DNA of 64,000 bases from Hyphomicrobiaceae bacterium (GCA_021730785.1 JAKFWF010000027.1:42750-106749); one strand, 5' to 3'. Counted from the stretch's first letter, positions 53,297 to 63,875 are shown. Numbers and translations: made by a program. The notes: a model not told the origin generated them from the letters alone.

Positions 53297-54394
53297 TCAG
53301 GCCACTGCAACGGCCGCCAGCACCGCGCGCGTAATCTCGGCGGTGCCCGATTGGCCGCCCAGCTCGAAGGGCTTCAGCTTGTTCGTCACATAGGCCGTCG
53401 ACACGGCCGCCTCGATCATCGCTGCGGCGACGTTCAACTTCGGCTCCCGGTGCCGATCGCCGAGCCAGTCGAGCATCATCGCCGCCGACAGGAACATGGC
53501 GGTCGGGTTGGCCTTGCCCTGGCCGACGATGTCGGGCGCGGTGCCATGGCAGGGCTGGAACACGGCATTTTCGTCACCGATGTCGGCGGACGGTGCCATG
53601 CCCATGCCGCCCATCAGGCCGGCGCCGAGGTCGGACAGGATGTCGCCGAACATGTTCTCGGTGACGAGCACGTCGAAGGTCCAGGGCCGGCGCACCATGT
53701 CGAGGGCGGTCGCATCGACGTAGGCGAAGTCGTGGGCGATCGCGGGGAAGGCCGATGCCCGTTCGGCGAAGATCGTGCGGGCCCACGCGAACGATGTGAA
53801 CACGTTGGCCTTGTCCACCAGGGTGAGCCGGCCGGGACGCCCGCGTGCCTTGCGTTGGGCTGCCAGCTTGAAGCCGAAGTCGAACAGCCGTTCGCTGGTC
53901 TTGCGGGTCAGCACCAGCGTCTCGGTGGCGCACACGTCGTTGACGACTGTGCCCTTGGCGCGCGAGGCGAATAGCCCCTCGGTCGATTCACGGATCAGCA
54001 CGAAATCGAGGTTGCCCGCGCGCGGGTCGCACAGCACGGTCGGCAGGCCGGGCAAGGTGCGCACGGGCCGCACGCCGGCGTAGAGCGCGAGATCCATGCG
54101 CAGATCGAGCTGCGGCGCGATCTCGGTGCCGTTAGGATAGCGTACCGACGGCAGGCCCATGGCGGCGAGCAGGATCGCGTCGGCCTTCCCGCATGCAGCC
54201 ATCGTCGCCTTGGGCAACGCGATGCCCGTGTCGCGATAGTGCGCGGCGCCGGCCGGATAGGTGGCCGGGCTCAACGCGAAGCCGCCGACTTTCGCCTCCA
54301 CCGCCTTCAGCAGAGCAAGGCACGGTTCCATGACTTCGACGCCGATGCCGTCGCCCGGCAGAACCGCGATTTGCAGTGTGTTCGATGAGGGCAT
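53297..54394 (-). CDS. Isocitrate/isopropylmalate dehydrogenase family protein
   Basis: A 365-aa beta-decarboxylating dehydrogenase. IAVLPGDGIGVEVM begins it, FVLIRESTEGLF is the substrate loop, VDKANVFTSFAWARTIF and VTENMFGDILSDLGAGLMGGMGMAPSADIG hold the metal and NAD sites, and FQPCHGTAPDIVGQGKANPTAMFLSAAMML follows. It may be a tartrate, isopropylmalate or homoisocitrate-type enzyme; no leuCD genes are near. The catabolic neighbours make a non-leucine role likely. Confidence 0.85.
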   Translation of the reverse strand: MPSSNTLQIAVLPGDGIGVEVMEPCLALLKAVEAKVGGFALSPATYPAGAAHYRDTGIALPKATMAACGKADAILLAAMGLPSVRYPNGTEIAPQLDLRMDLALYAGVRPVRTLPGLPTVLCDPRAGNLDFVLIRESTEGLFASRAKGTVVNDVCATETLVLTRKTSERLFDFGFKLAAQRKARGRPGRLTLVDKANVFTSFAWARTIFAERASAFPAIAHDFAYVDATALDMVRRPWTFDVLVTENMFGDILSDLGAGLMGGMGMAPSADIGDENAVFQPCHGTAPDIVGQGKANPTAMFLSAAMMLDWLGDRHREPKLNVAAAMIEAAVSTAYVTNKLKPFELGGQSGTAEITRAVLAAVAVA

Positions 54395-54471
54395 GAGGGA
54401 GCTCGGTCAGGGGTTTAAGATGTGCGCAAATCGAAGGGCCGGCAGCGGCAAGTGGGCCTGGTGTCCCGGCA

Positions 54472-55320
54472 CTATCCTGCGGGCGCGGCACTGGCCGGGG
54501 TGGCTGCGCCGTAGGATTCGGCCGCCGACGGAAACCTGGCCTCACGAACGTCGCCCGCCCATTGCGCCAGTGCCGCCTGCAGCACGCCATAGCCATCGAC
54601 ATAGGTGCGCACGAACTTGGCCTTATGCCCCTGCACCAGGCCGAGCACGTCGTGCAGCACCAGCACCTGGCCGGAGCACTGCGGGCCGGCGCCGATGCCG
54701 ATCGTGGGAATGCGCAGCGCCTTCGTCACCTCGGCGGCAAGTGCGGTGGGAATACCCTCCAGCACGATCGAGAAACAGCCGGCTGCTTCCAGCGCCACCG
54801 CATCCTCCAGGAGCTTCGCGGCGGCCGTAGCCTCCCGTCCCTGGACCTTAAAGCCACCCATGACGTTGACGCTCTGGGGCGTGAGGCCCAGGTGACCCAT
54901 CACCGGGATTTCGCAGTCGACCAGTTTGCGCACCACATCGCAGCGCTTGGCTCCGCCCTCGACCTTCACGGCGGCAGCGCCGCGCTGCATGAACCCGCCC
55001 GCGTTGCGCACCGTATCATCCATGCCGAGGTGAAAGCTGAGGAACGGCATGTCGGCCACCAGCAACGAGCGCGGCTTGGTGCGGGCGACGGCTTCCAGGT
55101 GATGATTGATCATCGCCACGCTGACCGGCAACGTGTTGTCGAAGCCGAGGCAGACATTGCCGACGCTGTCACCCACCAGCAGTACATCGACCACGGGGTC
55201 GGCGAGGCGCGCCGTCACCGCATCATAGGCCGTGACCATGACGATGCGCCGGCCCTGGCTTTTCCACAGCTGCAAGGTCGGCACGGTGACGTTTGGCAGT
55301 TGTTGCGGGTGATGGCTCAT
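54472..55320 (-). CDS. panB: 3-methyl-2-oxobutanoate hydroxymethyltransferase
   Basis: A 282-aa enzyme that makes ketopantoate from 2-oxoisovalerate and methylene-THF. It shows IVMVTAYDAVTARLADPVVDVLLVGDSVG, FMQRGAAAVKVEGG, VMGHLGLTPQSVN, and IGIGAGPQCSGQVLVLHDVLGL. The product feeds pantothenate and CoA; a ketopantoate reductase-like gene is at the left edge of the window. It is followed upstream by bioB (39 bp) in the same direction. Confidence 0.95.
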   Translation of the reverse strand: MSHHPQQLPNVTVPTLQLWKSQGRRIVMVTAYDAVTARLADPVVDVLLVGDSVGNVCLGFDNTLPVSVAMINHHLEAVARTKPRSLLVADMPFLSFHLGMDDTVRNAGGFMQRGAAAVKVEGGAKRCDVVRKLVDCEIPVMGHLGLTPQSVNVMGGFKVQGREATAAAKLLEDAVALEAAGCFSIVLEGIPTALAAEVTKALRIPTIGIGAGPQCSGQVLVLHDVLGLVQGHKAKFVRTYVDGYGVLQAALAQWAGDVREARFPSAAESYGAATPASAAPAG

Positions 55321-55359
55321 GGGACGCCTCGCGCAGTAGCTTTAAGTTGTGTGCTCGTT

Positions 55360-56361
55360 TTATGCGCCGTTGGGCTGCATTGCCTCGATGCCGAGGCGAC
55401 GAAACAGGGCCAGATCCTCGCTTTCGCTCGGATTGTCAGCCGTCAGCAGCGTGTCGCCGACGAAGATCGAGTTGGCGCCGGCAAAGAAGCACAGGGCTTG
55501 CAACTCCTCGGTCATGGCCGAGCGGCCGGCCGATAAACGGACGCAGGATTTCGGCATCATGATCCGTGCCAGGGCGATGATCCTGACGAACTCGAGTCCG
55601 TCGATCGACTTTGCCCCTGCCAGCGGTGTGCCGTCGATCGGGATCAGCATGTTGATCGGCACGCTCTCGGGCGGCTCGGGCAGATTGGCGAGCGTCACCA
55701 GCATATCGACACGGTCGGCTGCAGCTTCGCCCATGCCGACGATGCCCCCGCAGCACACCTTGAGGCCAGCCTCGCGCACATGCGCCAGCGTGTTCAGCCG
55801 ATCGGCAAACGTGTGCGTGGTGATGATCTCGCTGTAGTATTGCTCGGACGTATCGATGTTGTGGTTGTAGTAGTCGAGGCCCGCCTTCTTCAGGCGCAGG
55901 GCCTGCTCGCCATCGAGCATGCCGAGCGTCATGCAGGTCTCCATGCCCAGCGCCTTGACGCCTGCAACCATGTCAACGATCGCGTCCATGTCCCGCGCCT
56001 TCGGGCTGCGCCAGGCAGCCCCCATGCAGTAGCGGGTTGCGCCGGCCTTCTTTGCCTCGACGGCGGCCGCGATGACGCGCTCGACCTCCATCAGCCGCGT
56101 CGCCTTCAGCCCGGTGTCGTGGTGCGCCGATTGGCTGCAGTAGCCGCAATCTTCGGGGCAGCCGCCGGTCTTGATGCTGAGCAGCCGGCTGAGTTGCACC
56201 CGGTTCGGATCGGCATTCTGCCGGTGGACAGTGTGGGCCTCAAACAGCAGATCGTTGAACGGCGCGTCATGGAGCGTCAGGGCCCGTTCGCGCGTCCAGC
56301 GACCGCGTGCGGCGTCCACCGTCTTCGGCGCACTGGTGTCTGGCATTTGGGCGGCGATCAT
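55360..56361 (-). CDS. bioB: Biotin synthase
   Basis: A 333-aa radical SAM enzyme inserting sulfur into dethiobiotin. The SAM cluster motif is [14 protein letters not shown], with Cys68, Cys72 and Cys75. [28 protein letters not shown] and the SAGRSAM loop that holds the [2Fe-2S] cluster Arg are present. Its start may be Met1 or Met6. No other bio genes lie next to it. Confidence 0.95.
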   Translation of the reverse strand: MIAAQMPDTSAPKTVDAARGRWTRERALTLHDAPFNDLLFEAHTVHRQNADPNRVQLSRLLSIKTGGCPEDCGYCSQSAHHDTGLKATRLMEVERVIAAAVEAKKAGATRYCMGAAWRSPKARDMDAIVDMVAGVKALGMETCMTLGMLDGEQALRLKKAGLDYYNHNIDTSEQYYSEIITTHTFADRLNTLAHVREAGLKVCCGGIVGMGEAAADRVDMLVTLANLPEPPESVPINMLIPIDGTPLAGAKSIDGLEFVRIIALARIMMPKSCVRLSAGRSAMTEELQALCFFAGANSIFVGDTLLTADNPSESEDLALFRRLGIEAMQPNGA

Positions 56362-56490
56362 CGTGGTGTCTCCCGTCGAACGGTCTGGGCGCGCAAGGCC
56401 ACCACTTCAATCCGATATCGGGCGCCCGCGCAATCGGTGCAGGCTGCAAACCTTGCACAGACAGCCGGACCTGCGCCACAAGGGCTGATC

Positions 56491-57675
56491 ATGCCCGCAG
56501 CCCTTCGCCACACACCTGCACTCCCACCAAAAATCATGATCCTCATCACCGAGGACTGGTTCTTGCTGTCGCATTTCAAGGCGCTGGTTGCAGCGCTGGT
56601 CCAGCGCGTCGGCAACGTGACCGTGGTGACGACGGCGTCGGGGCGGTTGGCCGAAATCGAGGCGCTCGGCGCCCGCACCATCGCCTTCGACTTCGAGCGC
56701 GCCTCGTTCGATCCGGTGCGGCAGGCCGGCATCGTTCGCCGCCTGCTGCGGCTCATGCATGCCGAACGGCCGGACCTCGTCCATTCAATAGCCCTGAAGC
56801 CGATCGCGCTCGGCGGGCTGGCGATCGCTGCCGCCCGCTTCGACAAGCGCCGGCCGAAGTTCGTCATGCACCTGACCGGCGTCGGCTTCGCCGGCACCAC
56901 GTCGTCGAAAGGACGCACGCCACTCGTCTATGCGATGACGTTGCGGCTGATGGCGCGGCTGCTGCGGTCGAGCGACACCGCGCTGCTGGTGGAAAACCCC
57001 GACGATGCGATCCGGGTTGCCGGAGCCGGCTGGCAGCAGCGCGGGCAGATCACAGTGCTGGGCGGCGCCGGTGTCGATGCGGGCGCGTTTGCGCATCGGC
57101 CCTTGCCGGATGTGGCGACGCCGGCAGCCGGCTATCTCGGGCGCATGGTGTGGACCAAGGGCGTCGATATACTGATTGAAGCGCACCGCTTGGTTCGCGG
57201 CCAGGACGTCGACCTCACCGTGCGCCTCGGCGGCACGCCTGATCCGGCCAATCCACGTGCCATCCCACAGGCCGACCTCGACGCGTGGGGACGGCTGCCC
57301 GGCGTCGAACTGCCCGGCCGGATCACCGATGCCGCCGCATTCTGGGCCGGCACGCACATGGCGGTCGTCCCCTCGCGTGGCGGCGAAGGCATGCCGCGCG
57401 CCCTGCTCGAGGCGGCGAGCACCGGCCGCGCGCTGATCGTCACGGATGTTCCCGGCTGCCGCCATTTCGTGCGCAACGAGAGGGACGGCCTCATCGTACC
57501 GCCGGACGATGCGGCAGCGCTCGCAGCCGCCCTGCATCGGCTTGCGACCGACCTGCCGCTCGCCCGCCGGCTCGGCGACAGCGCCCGCGCCAGATTGCTC
57601 GATGGCTTCACCGAGGCGCATGTGGCAGAAGCCGTGATTGCTGCCTACCGGCACCTGTTGACGACCCAATCCTGA
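56491..57675 (+). CDS. Glycosyltransferase family 4 protein
   Basis: A 394-aa GT-B glycosyltransferase. It begins near KIMILITEDWFLLSHFKALVAAL, has the GYLGRMVWTKGVDILIEA donor-domain start, and the EX7E-type motif in EGMPRALLEA. It resembles the enzymes that add sugars to lipid-linked or polysaccharide precursors. The start at 56491 has AAGGG upstream; an alternative ATG is 56536. It is divergent from bioB. Confidence 0.85.
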   Translation: MPAALRHTPALPPKIMILITEDWFLLSHFKALVAALVQRVGNVTVVTTASGRLAEIEALGARTIAFDFERASFDPVRQAGIVRRLLRLMHAERPDLVHSIALKPIALGGLAIAAARFDKRRPKFVMHLTGVGFAGTTSSKGRTPLVYAMTLRLMARLLRSSDTALLVENPDDAIRVAGAGWQQRGQITVLGGAGVDAGAFAHRPLPDVATPAAGYLGRMVWTKGVDILIEAHRLVRGQDVDLTVRLGGTPDPANPRAIPQADLDAWGRLPGVELPGRITDAAAFWAGTHMAVVPSRGGEGMPRALLEAASTGRALIVTDVPGCRHFVRNERDGLIVPPDDAAALAAALHRLATDLPLARRLGDSARARLLDGFTEAHVAEAVIAAYRHLLTTQS

Positions 57676-57688
57676 TTGAATCGAGCCC

Positions 57689-59497
57689 ATGGCCCCGCCC
57701 CTCCTAGCGTTGCGCGACATTCACCTGACATTCGGCGGCACGCCGCTGCTGGCGGGCGCGGAGCTGTCGGTCGGCACCGGCGACAAGGTCTGCCTCGTCG
57801 GCCGCAACGGATCGGGCAAGTCGACGCTGCTGAAGATCGCCGCTGGCGCCATCGACTGCGACAAGGGCGAGCGCTTCATCCACCCCAACGCCGTCGCGCG
57901 CTATCTCGCTCAGGACGTCGACTTCACTGGGTTTGCCACCACGCTCGAGTATGTGGAATCTGGGCTTCGGCCGCTGGATGACGCTCATCGCGCGCGCACG
58001 CTGCTCGGCGACCTCGGCCTGACCGGCGAGGAAGACCCGGCAAGCCTGTCGGGCGGAGAAGCGCGGCGCGTTGCCTTAGCCCAGGTGCTGGTCGGCAAGC
58101 CCGACATTTTGATGCTGGACGAGCCGACCAACCATCTCGACGTGACCGCCATCGAATGGCTGGAAGCGGAACTGAAATCACTGCGGGCGGCGCTCATTCT
58201 GATCAGTCACGACCGCCGCTTTCTGGAAACCCTGTCGAAAGCGACGATCTGGCTCGACCGCGGCATCACGCGGCGCAACGAGCAGGGCTTCGGGCACTTC
58301 GAGGAATGGCGCGACAAGGTTCTGGAGGAAGAGGAACTCGAAGCACACAAGCTCGACCGCAAGATCGCCCGCGAGCAGCAGTGGATGCACGGCGGCGTCA
58401 CCGGACGACGCAAGCGCAACGTCCGCCGCGTCGCCCTGCTCGCCGAAATGCGGCAAAGCAAACGGGAAGCGCGCAAGGTCACCGGTGTGGTCACGATGGC
58501 GGCATCGGAAGGCAGCTTGTCAGGCAAACTGGTGGCTGAGGCGCGCGGCATTTCGAAGTCGTTCGGCGACACAATGGTGGTGCGCGACGTGTCGCTGCGC
58601 CTGATGCGCGGGGATCGCCTGGGGCTGGTCGGTCCGAACGGCGCCGGCAAGACGACGCTGCTGAAGATGCTGATCGGCGAATTGCAACCCGATACCGGCA
58701 CCGTGCGCCAGGGCGCCAACCTCGAACTGGTGCAACTTGATCAGCGCCGCGACGAATTAAAGCCCACGTGGACCGTCATGGAGGCCATGACCGGTGGCAA
58801 GGGCGACAAGGTCACGGTCAATGGCCAGGTGCGCCATGTGGCAAGTTACATGAAGGACTTCCTGTTCCAGCCCGAACAGGCCCGCAGCCCGGTGAGCGTG
58901 CTGTCGGGCGGTGAGAAGGCGCGGCTGCTGCTCGCCCGCGTGCTCGCCAAGCAATCGAACATCCTGGTGCTCGACGAGCCAACCAACGATCTCGACCTCG
59001 AAACGCTCGATCTGCTGCAGGAACTGATCGACGACTATCCAGGCACCGTGCTGCTGGTCAGCCACGACCGCGACTTCCTCGACCGCATCGTGACGAGCGT
59101 CATCGCGTCCGAAGGGGACGGCCGCTGGACCGAGTATGCCGGCGGCTACTCCGACATGATCGCGCAGCGGCGGGGATCTGAACTCAGCGCCAGCAAGGCA
59201 GCACTGGACGCTGCGCCCCAGCGTGGCAGCGCGGGTCCGTCGGGCGGCAACACGCAGGGCAAGCGCAAATTGTCCTTCAAGGAAAAGCATGCGCTCGAAA
59301 CCTTGCCGGGCCAGATCGACAAGCTGCAGGCGGAGATCGCCCGGCTGCAGGCGAGGCTCGCGACCGCCAATCTGTTCGCGACCGACCGCGTTGCCTTCGA
59401 TGCCGCCGCGGCAGCTTTAGAGACCGCCCAAGCCAAGCTCGGCGCGTGCGAAGAGCAGTGGCTCGAACTGGAGCTGCTGCGCGAGGAACTGGCTTAG
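57689..59497 (+). CDS. uup: ABC-F family ATPase, Uup-type
   Basis: A 602-aa soluble protein with two ABC domains. The first has GRNGSGKSTLLK, LSGGEARRVALA and LMLDEPTNHLD; the second has GPNGAGKTTLLK, LSGGEKARLLLA and LVLDEPTNDLD. The C-terminal roughly 80 residues form a coiled coil (LPGQIDKLQAEIARLQARL) as in Uup. ABC-F proteins act on ribosomes or DNA, not as transporters. It starts 13 bp after the glycosyltransferase. Confidence 0.9.
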   Translation: MAPPLLALRDIHLTFGGTPLLAGAELSVGTGDKVCLVGRNGSGKSTLLKIAAGAIDCDKGERFIHPNAVARYLAQDVDFTGFATTLEYVESGLRPLDDAHRARTLLGDLGLTGEEDPASLSGGEARRVALAQVLVGKPDILMLDEPTNHLDVTAIEWLEAELKSLRAALILISHDRRFLETLSKATIWLDRGITRRNEQGFGHFEEWRDKVLEEEELEAHKLDRKIAREQQWMHGGVTGRRKRNVRRVALLAEMRQSKREARKVTGVVTMAASEGSLSGKLVAEARGISKSFGDTMVVRDVSLRLMRGDRLGLVGPNGAGKTTLLKMLIGELQPDTGTVRQGANLELVQLDQRRDELKPTWTVMEAMTGGKGDKVTVNGQVRHVASYMKDFLFQPEQARSPVSVLSGGEKARLLLARVLAKQSNILVLDEPTNDLDLETLDLLQELIDDYPGTVLLVSHDRDFLDRIVTSVIASEGDGRWTEYAGGYSDMIAQRRGSELSASKAALDAAPQRGSAGPSGGNTQGKRKLSFKEKHALETLPGQIDKLQAEIARLQARLATANLFATDRVAFDAAAAALETAQAKLGACEEQWLELELLREELA

Positions 59498-59500
59498 GGG

Positions 59501-60226
59501 CTACGTGATCAGTTTCAGCCCGCGGAAGCTCGCCACGCGCTCGCGCCCGACGATGATATGGTCGTGGATGTGAATGCCGAGCGGCCGCGCGGCTTCCGTG
59601 ATCATGCGCGTCATGTCGATGTCGGCGCGCGAGGGCGTGGGATCGCCGGAGGGGTGATTGTGCACCAGAATGATCGCGGACGCCGAATGTTCCAGCGCCC
59701 GCTTCACGACCTCGCGAATGTAGACCGGCGTATGGTCAACCGTGCCCTCCTGTTGCACTTCGTCCGCGATCAGTTTGTTGCGCTTGTCGAGGAACAGGAT
59801 GCGGAATTGTTCGCGCTCCTGGTAGGCCATGGCTGCCCGGCAATAGGCGACGACCTCTTTCCATGACGCGAGCACCTGCCGATCGCGGATCTGCCCGTGC
59901 ATCAGGCGGAGGGCTGCGGCACGTACGAGCTTCAGCTCCGTGACGACGCGATCGCTGACGCCCTTCACCTCGCGCAGCCGCCCTTCCGGCGCCGAAATCA
60001 CTTCCGCAAAGTTGCCGAAGCGCGCGATCAGGTCCTTGGCGAGCGGCTTCGTGTCGCGCCGCGGGACGGCATTGAACAACACCAGCTCCAGCAGTTCGTA
60101 GTCGGGCAGGGCATCGGCGCCCCCTCGCATGAAGCGGTCGCGCAGTCGCTCGCGATGGCCGCTGTGGGGGGCAGCAACGGCCGGCGCTTCCCATAAGGTC
60201 GCCTGCTCTGCCTCATCCTCGGTCAT
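59501..60226 (-). CDS. radC: DNA repair protein RadC (JAMM family)
   Basis: A 241-aa protein with an N-terminal helix-hairpin-helix-like region ([34 protein letters not shown]) and the JAMM metal motif [18 protein letters not shown]. The start at 60226 is preferred because the frame extends into the map region. The biological role of RadC is still unclear. It converges on the Uup gene, three bases away. Confidence 0.9.
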   Translation of the reverse strand: MTEDEAEQATLWEAPAVAAPHSGHRERLRDRFMRGGADALPDYELLELVLFNAVPRRDTKPLAKDLIARFGNFAEVISAPEGRLREVKGVSDRVVTELKLVRAAALRLMHGQIRDRQVLASWKEVVAYCRAAMAYQEREQFRILFLDKRNKLIADEVQQEGTVDHTPVYIREVVKRALEHSASAIILVHNHPSGDPTPSRADIDMTRMITEAARPLGIHIHDHIIVGRERVASFRGLKLIT

Positions 60227-60252
60227 GGCGCACGGGCCCCCGGTGGCAGACG

Positions 60253-61101
60253 TCAGGTGAGCCTGTAGGGTGGTTGGTGCAGGCCGGCCGGCGAAAACGT
60301 GAACACCTCGCAGCCGGTTGCCGTCACGCCAACGGTGTGCTCGAACTGGGCCGACAACTCGCGATCGCGCGTCACCGCGGTCCACCCGTCCGGCAGCAGC
60401 TTCACGTGCGGCTTGCCGAGATTGATCATCGGCTCGATGGTGAACAGCATGCCGGGCTTCAATTCAACGCCTTCGCCGGGCTCGCCATAGTGCAGGATGT
60501 TGGGGGCGGCGTGGAACACCTGGCCGAGGCCATGGCCGCAGAAGTCGCGCACCACGCTGCAGCGCTCGCTCTCGGCGTAGGTCTGGATCGCGTGGCCGAT
60601 ATGACCCGTGGTATTGCCGGGCTTGACGGCAGCGACCCCGCGCATCAACGCCTCGTGGGTGATGCGGATCAACCGTTCGGCGCGCGTCTTGACCGGGCCG
60701 ACGGCATACATGCGGCTGGTGTCGCCGTGCCAGCCGTCAAGGATCAAGGTCACGTCGATGTTGACGATGTCGCCGTCGCGCAGGGGCTTTGGCCCCGGGA
60801 TGCCGTGGCAGACCACGTGGTTGATCGAGGTGCAGATCGACTTGGTATAGCCGCGGTAGTTCAGCGTGGCGGGCAGCGCTTTGTGGTCGAGCGTGAACTG
60901 GAAAATCAGATCGTCGAGGCGCTGCGTGGTGACACCCGGCTTGATAAACGGCGTCAGCATGTCGAGCGCTGCCGCGGCCAGCTGCCCGGCGCGATGCATG
61001 GCCACGAAGGCTTCGGGCCCGTGCAGCAGGATCGGGCCCAGATCCTTGGCCTCGGCCTGCTGTGGCCGGAGTTCGAGATTGTTCATGGACGTGAACTTCA
61101 A
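60253..61101 (-). CDS. map: Methionine aminopeptidase
   Basis: A 282-aa type I enzyme removing the N-terminal Met. The metal ligands are visible in [45 protein letters not shown] and QFEHTVGVT. It is co-directional with radC, 26 bp upstream. The start may be 61101 or the next ATG at 61086. Confidence 0.94.
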   Translation of the reverse strand: MKFTSMNNLELRPQQAEAKDLGPILLHGPEAFVAMHRAGQLAAAALDMLTPFIKPGVTTQRLDDLIFQFTLDHKALPATLNYRGYTKSICTSINHVVCHGIPGPKPLRDGDIVNIDVTLILDGWHGDTSRMYAVGPVKTRAERLIRITHEALMRGVAAVKPGNTTGHIGHAIQTYAESERCSVVRDFCGHGLGQVFHAAPNILHYGEPGEGVELKPGMLFTIEPMINLGKPHVKLLPDGWTAVTRDRELSAQFEHTVGVTATGCEVFTFSPAGLHQPPYRLT

Positions 61102-61603
61102 CCCGCGTTGCAGGGGACCCGTGCTTTCAATCTAATGAAGTCAATGGCGGATTGAAAGCTCTGTCCAGTGTTGAACGCACCAAGGTCGAACGGCGCTGCC
61201 CTTTGAACCCGCCAAGGCTACCGCATGGACAAAAGCAATTTAGCAGTTGAATTACGTAGGAATTGCAGTGACTTAAACACGTCACTAAGCAGATTACGCG
61301 CTCCACCTTCTCGTCTTGCCGCGCTGGCGGCCATCCACGACAACGGGCCGTAAGCGCGGAGATTCGGCGACAGATAACGCGCGAAGCGCGTCTGGAATCT
61401 CCTTAAACACCATAGAGTTGAACCTTGTCGTGGACCGCCGCCTCCGCGGCCGTGACGAAAACCGCCGAGATTTGGCCGAACGACTGTTCGCCCAGATCTC
61501 GGTTCACACTATGCCACAACCGAGATGCGCGAACCCGGTAAGCGCCCGGGAGAAAGTCACAGGACGGGGCAGATGCAATGGCCCCCTTCGCCCCTCGCCC
61601 CGA
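61102..61603. other. 502-bp region without a recognisable gene
   Basis: Between map and rplS. It has no protein homology I recognise; only very short frames exist on either strand. Base composition is lower in GC near 61230-61290. It includes short inverted repeats such as GCGCGAAGCGCG near 61380. A small RNA or map promoter is possible; I see no specific RNA family. Confidence 0.4.
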
Positions 61604-62260
61604 TCACGCCTTGGGCGCTTCGTCCTCGGCCGGCACTTCGGCGACTGTGGCCTCGGCGAGCAGGCGTTGCGCCTGACCGATCCAATCGTCCTTCTCGATC
61701 TTGCCGCCGAGCTTCAAGGTCTCGTCGATGTTGGCGATGTCCTCGTCCGAGAATGCGGCCATCTGGTCGAAGCGCACGACATTGAGCTTCAGCAGCTGGG
61801 CCTCGAGCTCCGGCGTGATGCCCTTGATCAGCTTCAGATCATCGACCTGGCCCTTGGGCTTCTTGAAGCCCTTGAAGCCGGCGGCGAGGCGTTTCGCGCG
61901 AGCATCCGTGCGCTCGACGATACGCGCCGACTTGCCGCGACGGCCGCGCAGGTAATAGAGCTTGGCGCGGCGCACCTTGCCGCGGCGGATGACGTCGATC
62001 TCGGCGATGAACGGCGAGTAGACCGGGAACACACGTTCAACACCCTCGCCGTAGGAAATCTTGCGAACCGTGAAGCTCTCGTTGAGGCCGCCGCCGGAAC
62101 GGGCGATGCAGACGCCTTCATAGGCCTGGGTGCGGACGGTTTCGCCTTCGATCACCTTGACCATGACCTTGAGCGTATCGCCGGGGGCAAACTCGGGCAC
62201 CACGCGCTTGGCCGTGATGGCCGCCATCTGCTCGGCTTCGAGCTCTTGGATGATATTCAT
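61604..62260 (-). CDS. rplS: 50S ribosomal protein L19 with extra C-terminal domain
   Basis: A 218-aa protein. Residues 1-115 are a normal L19 ([62 protein letters not shown]). L19 usually has 115-130 residues; here about 100 more follow, with a helix-hairpin-helix-like segment ([20 protein letters not shown]... WIGQAQRLL, about 139-201) and an acidic tail. Similar tails are known on L21 of many Alphaproteobacteria. trmD and rimM are not adjacent. The upstream neighbour is a porin remnant. Confidence 0.93.
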   Translation of the reverse strand: MNIIQELEAEQMAAITAKRVVPEFAPGDTLKVMVKVIEGETVRTQAYEGVCIARSGGGLNESFTVRKISYGEGVERVFPVYSPFIAEIDVIRRGKVRRAKLYYLRGRRGKSARIVERTDARAKRLAAGFKGFKKPKGQVDDLKLIKGITPELEAQLLKLNVVRFDQMAAFSDEDIANIDETLKLGGKIEKDDWIGQAQRLLAEATVAEVPAEDEAPKA

Positions 62261-62434
62261 CGTCGCTGTTCCTTGATTTTTGTCTTGTGCAGAGGAGCTG
62301 TGGCGACAAACAGGCTGTCGACGCGCGGCTCGTGCGGCCCGTTTGGGCAACCCAGTTGAGGTGGGAGTGGCGGTTAACTAGCGCAACAGCTGGCGATTGT
62401 CCATCGTGACATTGACGCGGCGGGCGCAGTGGCA

Positions 62435-62469
62435 CTCAAAAAGCAAAGGGGGCACTAAGTGGTGCCCCC
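62435..62469 (-). terminator. Rho-independent terminator after the porin
   Basis: GGGGGCAC (62448-62455) and GTGCCCCC (62462-62469) form an 8-bp stem with a 6-nt loop. On the minus strand it is followed by a T-rich tract (62435-62447), so it ends transcription leaving the porin. Confidence 0.85.
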
Positions 62470-62502
62470 TTCATTATTCTATGCTTCAGGCGCAAGCGCA
62501 GA

Positions 62503-63875
62503 TCAGAACCGGATGAGCGAGCCGATGATCACGGCATCGAAGGTCTGGCCGGGGCCCCGGACCTTGCCGACCTGGCTGCCGGTGGCGCTGGTCGCCACAT
62601 CGGCCTCGACGTGGTGGTAGGTCACGTACAGTTCCATCGCGGCGGCGGCGATGTTCTGATTGATGCCGACGCTGAACTCGCGCACGCCGGAGTCGGCGAC
62701 AAAGCCACCGGCGCCGAACTGGGCGAAGTTGCCGCTGGCCGCTGCACTGTTGCGGGTTCCGTTGGTGTCAAAGCCGATGGCAGCACCGGTGTGGGCGTTG
62801 ACATACTGGGCAAACAGCGTCGTGGGACCGAAGCCGAAGTAGTTCTTCTCGATGCCGCCCTGCACGAACCAGAAGCTGTCGTCTTCGCGAACTCTGCCGA
62901 CATTGGTGAAGTTCTGCCGGTTGTTGTCCCTGGCGATGCCATAGGCGCCTGTCAGGAACAACCCAGTATCAACATGCATCGCACTCGCTGACAGCCCAAC
63001 TTCGCTGCAGCCGACCGTGGACGACGTAGAGTTGACGCTGCCACCAGGACCCACGTTGGCGCAACCAGCCGAACCGGCGGCGAACTGCGACCGCGATTCC
63101 TGATAACCAACGCCGGCGGCGAAGCGGAAGCCGGAGAACTCGCCGGAGTAGCGCAGCGCGATATCCCAGGCGTCGTCGTCGCTCCAGGCTGCCTGGAAAT
63201 TCAACCCGAGAAATGTTGGTGAAACGTACTTGACCGTATTGTTGCGATCACCTTCGCCGACACTGAAATTACCGCCGTTGCGGATGGAGCCGTAGGACAG
63301 GCTGGTCAACGCACCCGTGGCACTGCGCAGACGGAAACCGTTGTTGTAGTCGCTGGCATCGGGACCGCCCGAGGTGACGTTCGACAAGTTGATTTCCGTG
63401 ATGCCATCCGTCGCAGTGCCGGTGTTGCCGACCCAGACGCGGCCGAAGGTCTTGCTGTCGAGCCACCACGCGCTGTGGCGGATGTCAAAGGCGTTGCTGC
63501 CGTTACTGCTGGTTGCAGCGGAACCCGATGCCGAGACCTGGCTGCGGTTGGCCGAGTTGGCGTAGCGCACGGCAATTTCCAGCAAGTATCCGGCCGACCA
63601 ATCACCGTTGATCTTGGCATCGCCGGTGAAGCGGAAGCGGGTGCGCGACGCGTTATTTGAAACAACATAGGCGTTGCGCTCGCGGCCATCATCCCAGAAC
63701 AGCACGGCCTCGTTGACGTGACCCGAGAGCGTCAGCTTGACCTTGCGATTGCCCTTGCGGGCGCTGGTCGCTTCGAGTTCGGCAACCCGCTCTTCGAGGT
63801 CTGCGCAGCAGTTGCCGCCGAGATCGGCGGCCTGCGCCGCGACACTGCCAGCTATGACTCCGGCTGCGGCAACTA
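62503..63875 (-). pseudogene. Outer-membrane porin, 5' end removed by IS630 insertion
   Basis: A porin frame of about 457 codons without a proper start. The visible N-terminal part reads as the rest of a signal peptide (LVAAAGVIAGSVAAQAAD), then a coiled-coil LEERVAELEA and beta-strand-rich stretches (KLTLSGHVNEAVLFWDDG..., SRTRFRFTGDAKI, AYGIARDN), ending in a C-terminal Phe (SLIRF), typical for outer-membrane barrels. The initiation codon and about the first 8 codons are missing; an in-frame TGA at 63886-63888 lies in the transposase. A GTG at 63705 inside the barrel would not restore the signal peptide. Confidence 0.75.

Noticed and set aside
55780..56490. Upstream extension of the glycosyltransferase frame
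   Set aside because: It is antisense to bioB and not similar to glycosyltransferases.
61540..61580. Stretch similar to part of RNase P RNA (AGAAAGTC)
   Set aside because: The rest of the conserved rnpB core is missing.
61316..62359. Open frame of 347 codons on the plus strand
   Set aside because: Antisense to rplS and part of the gap; the L19 reading is unambiguous.
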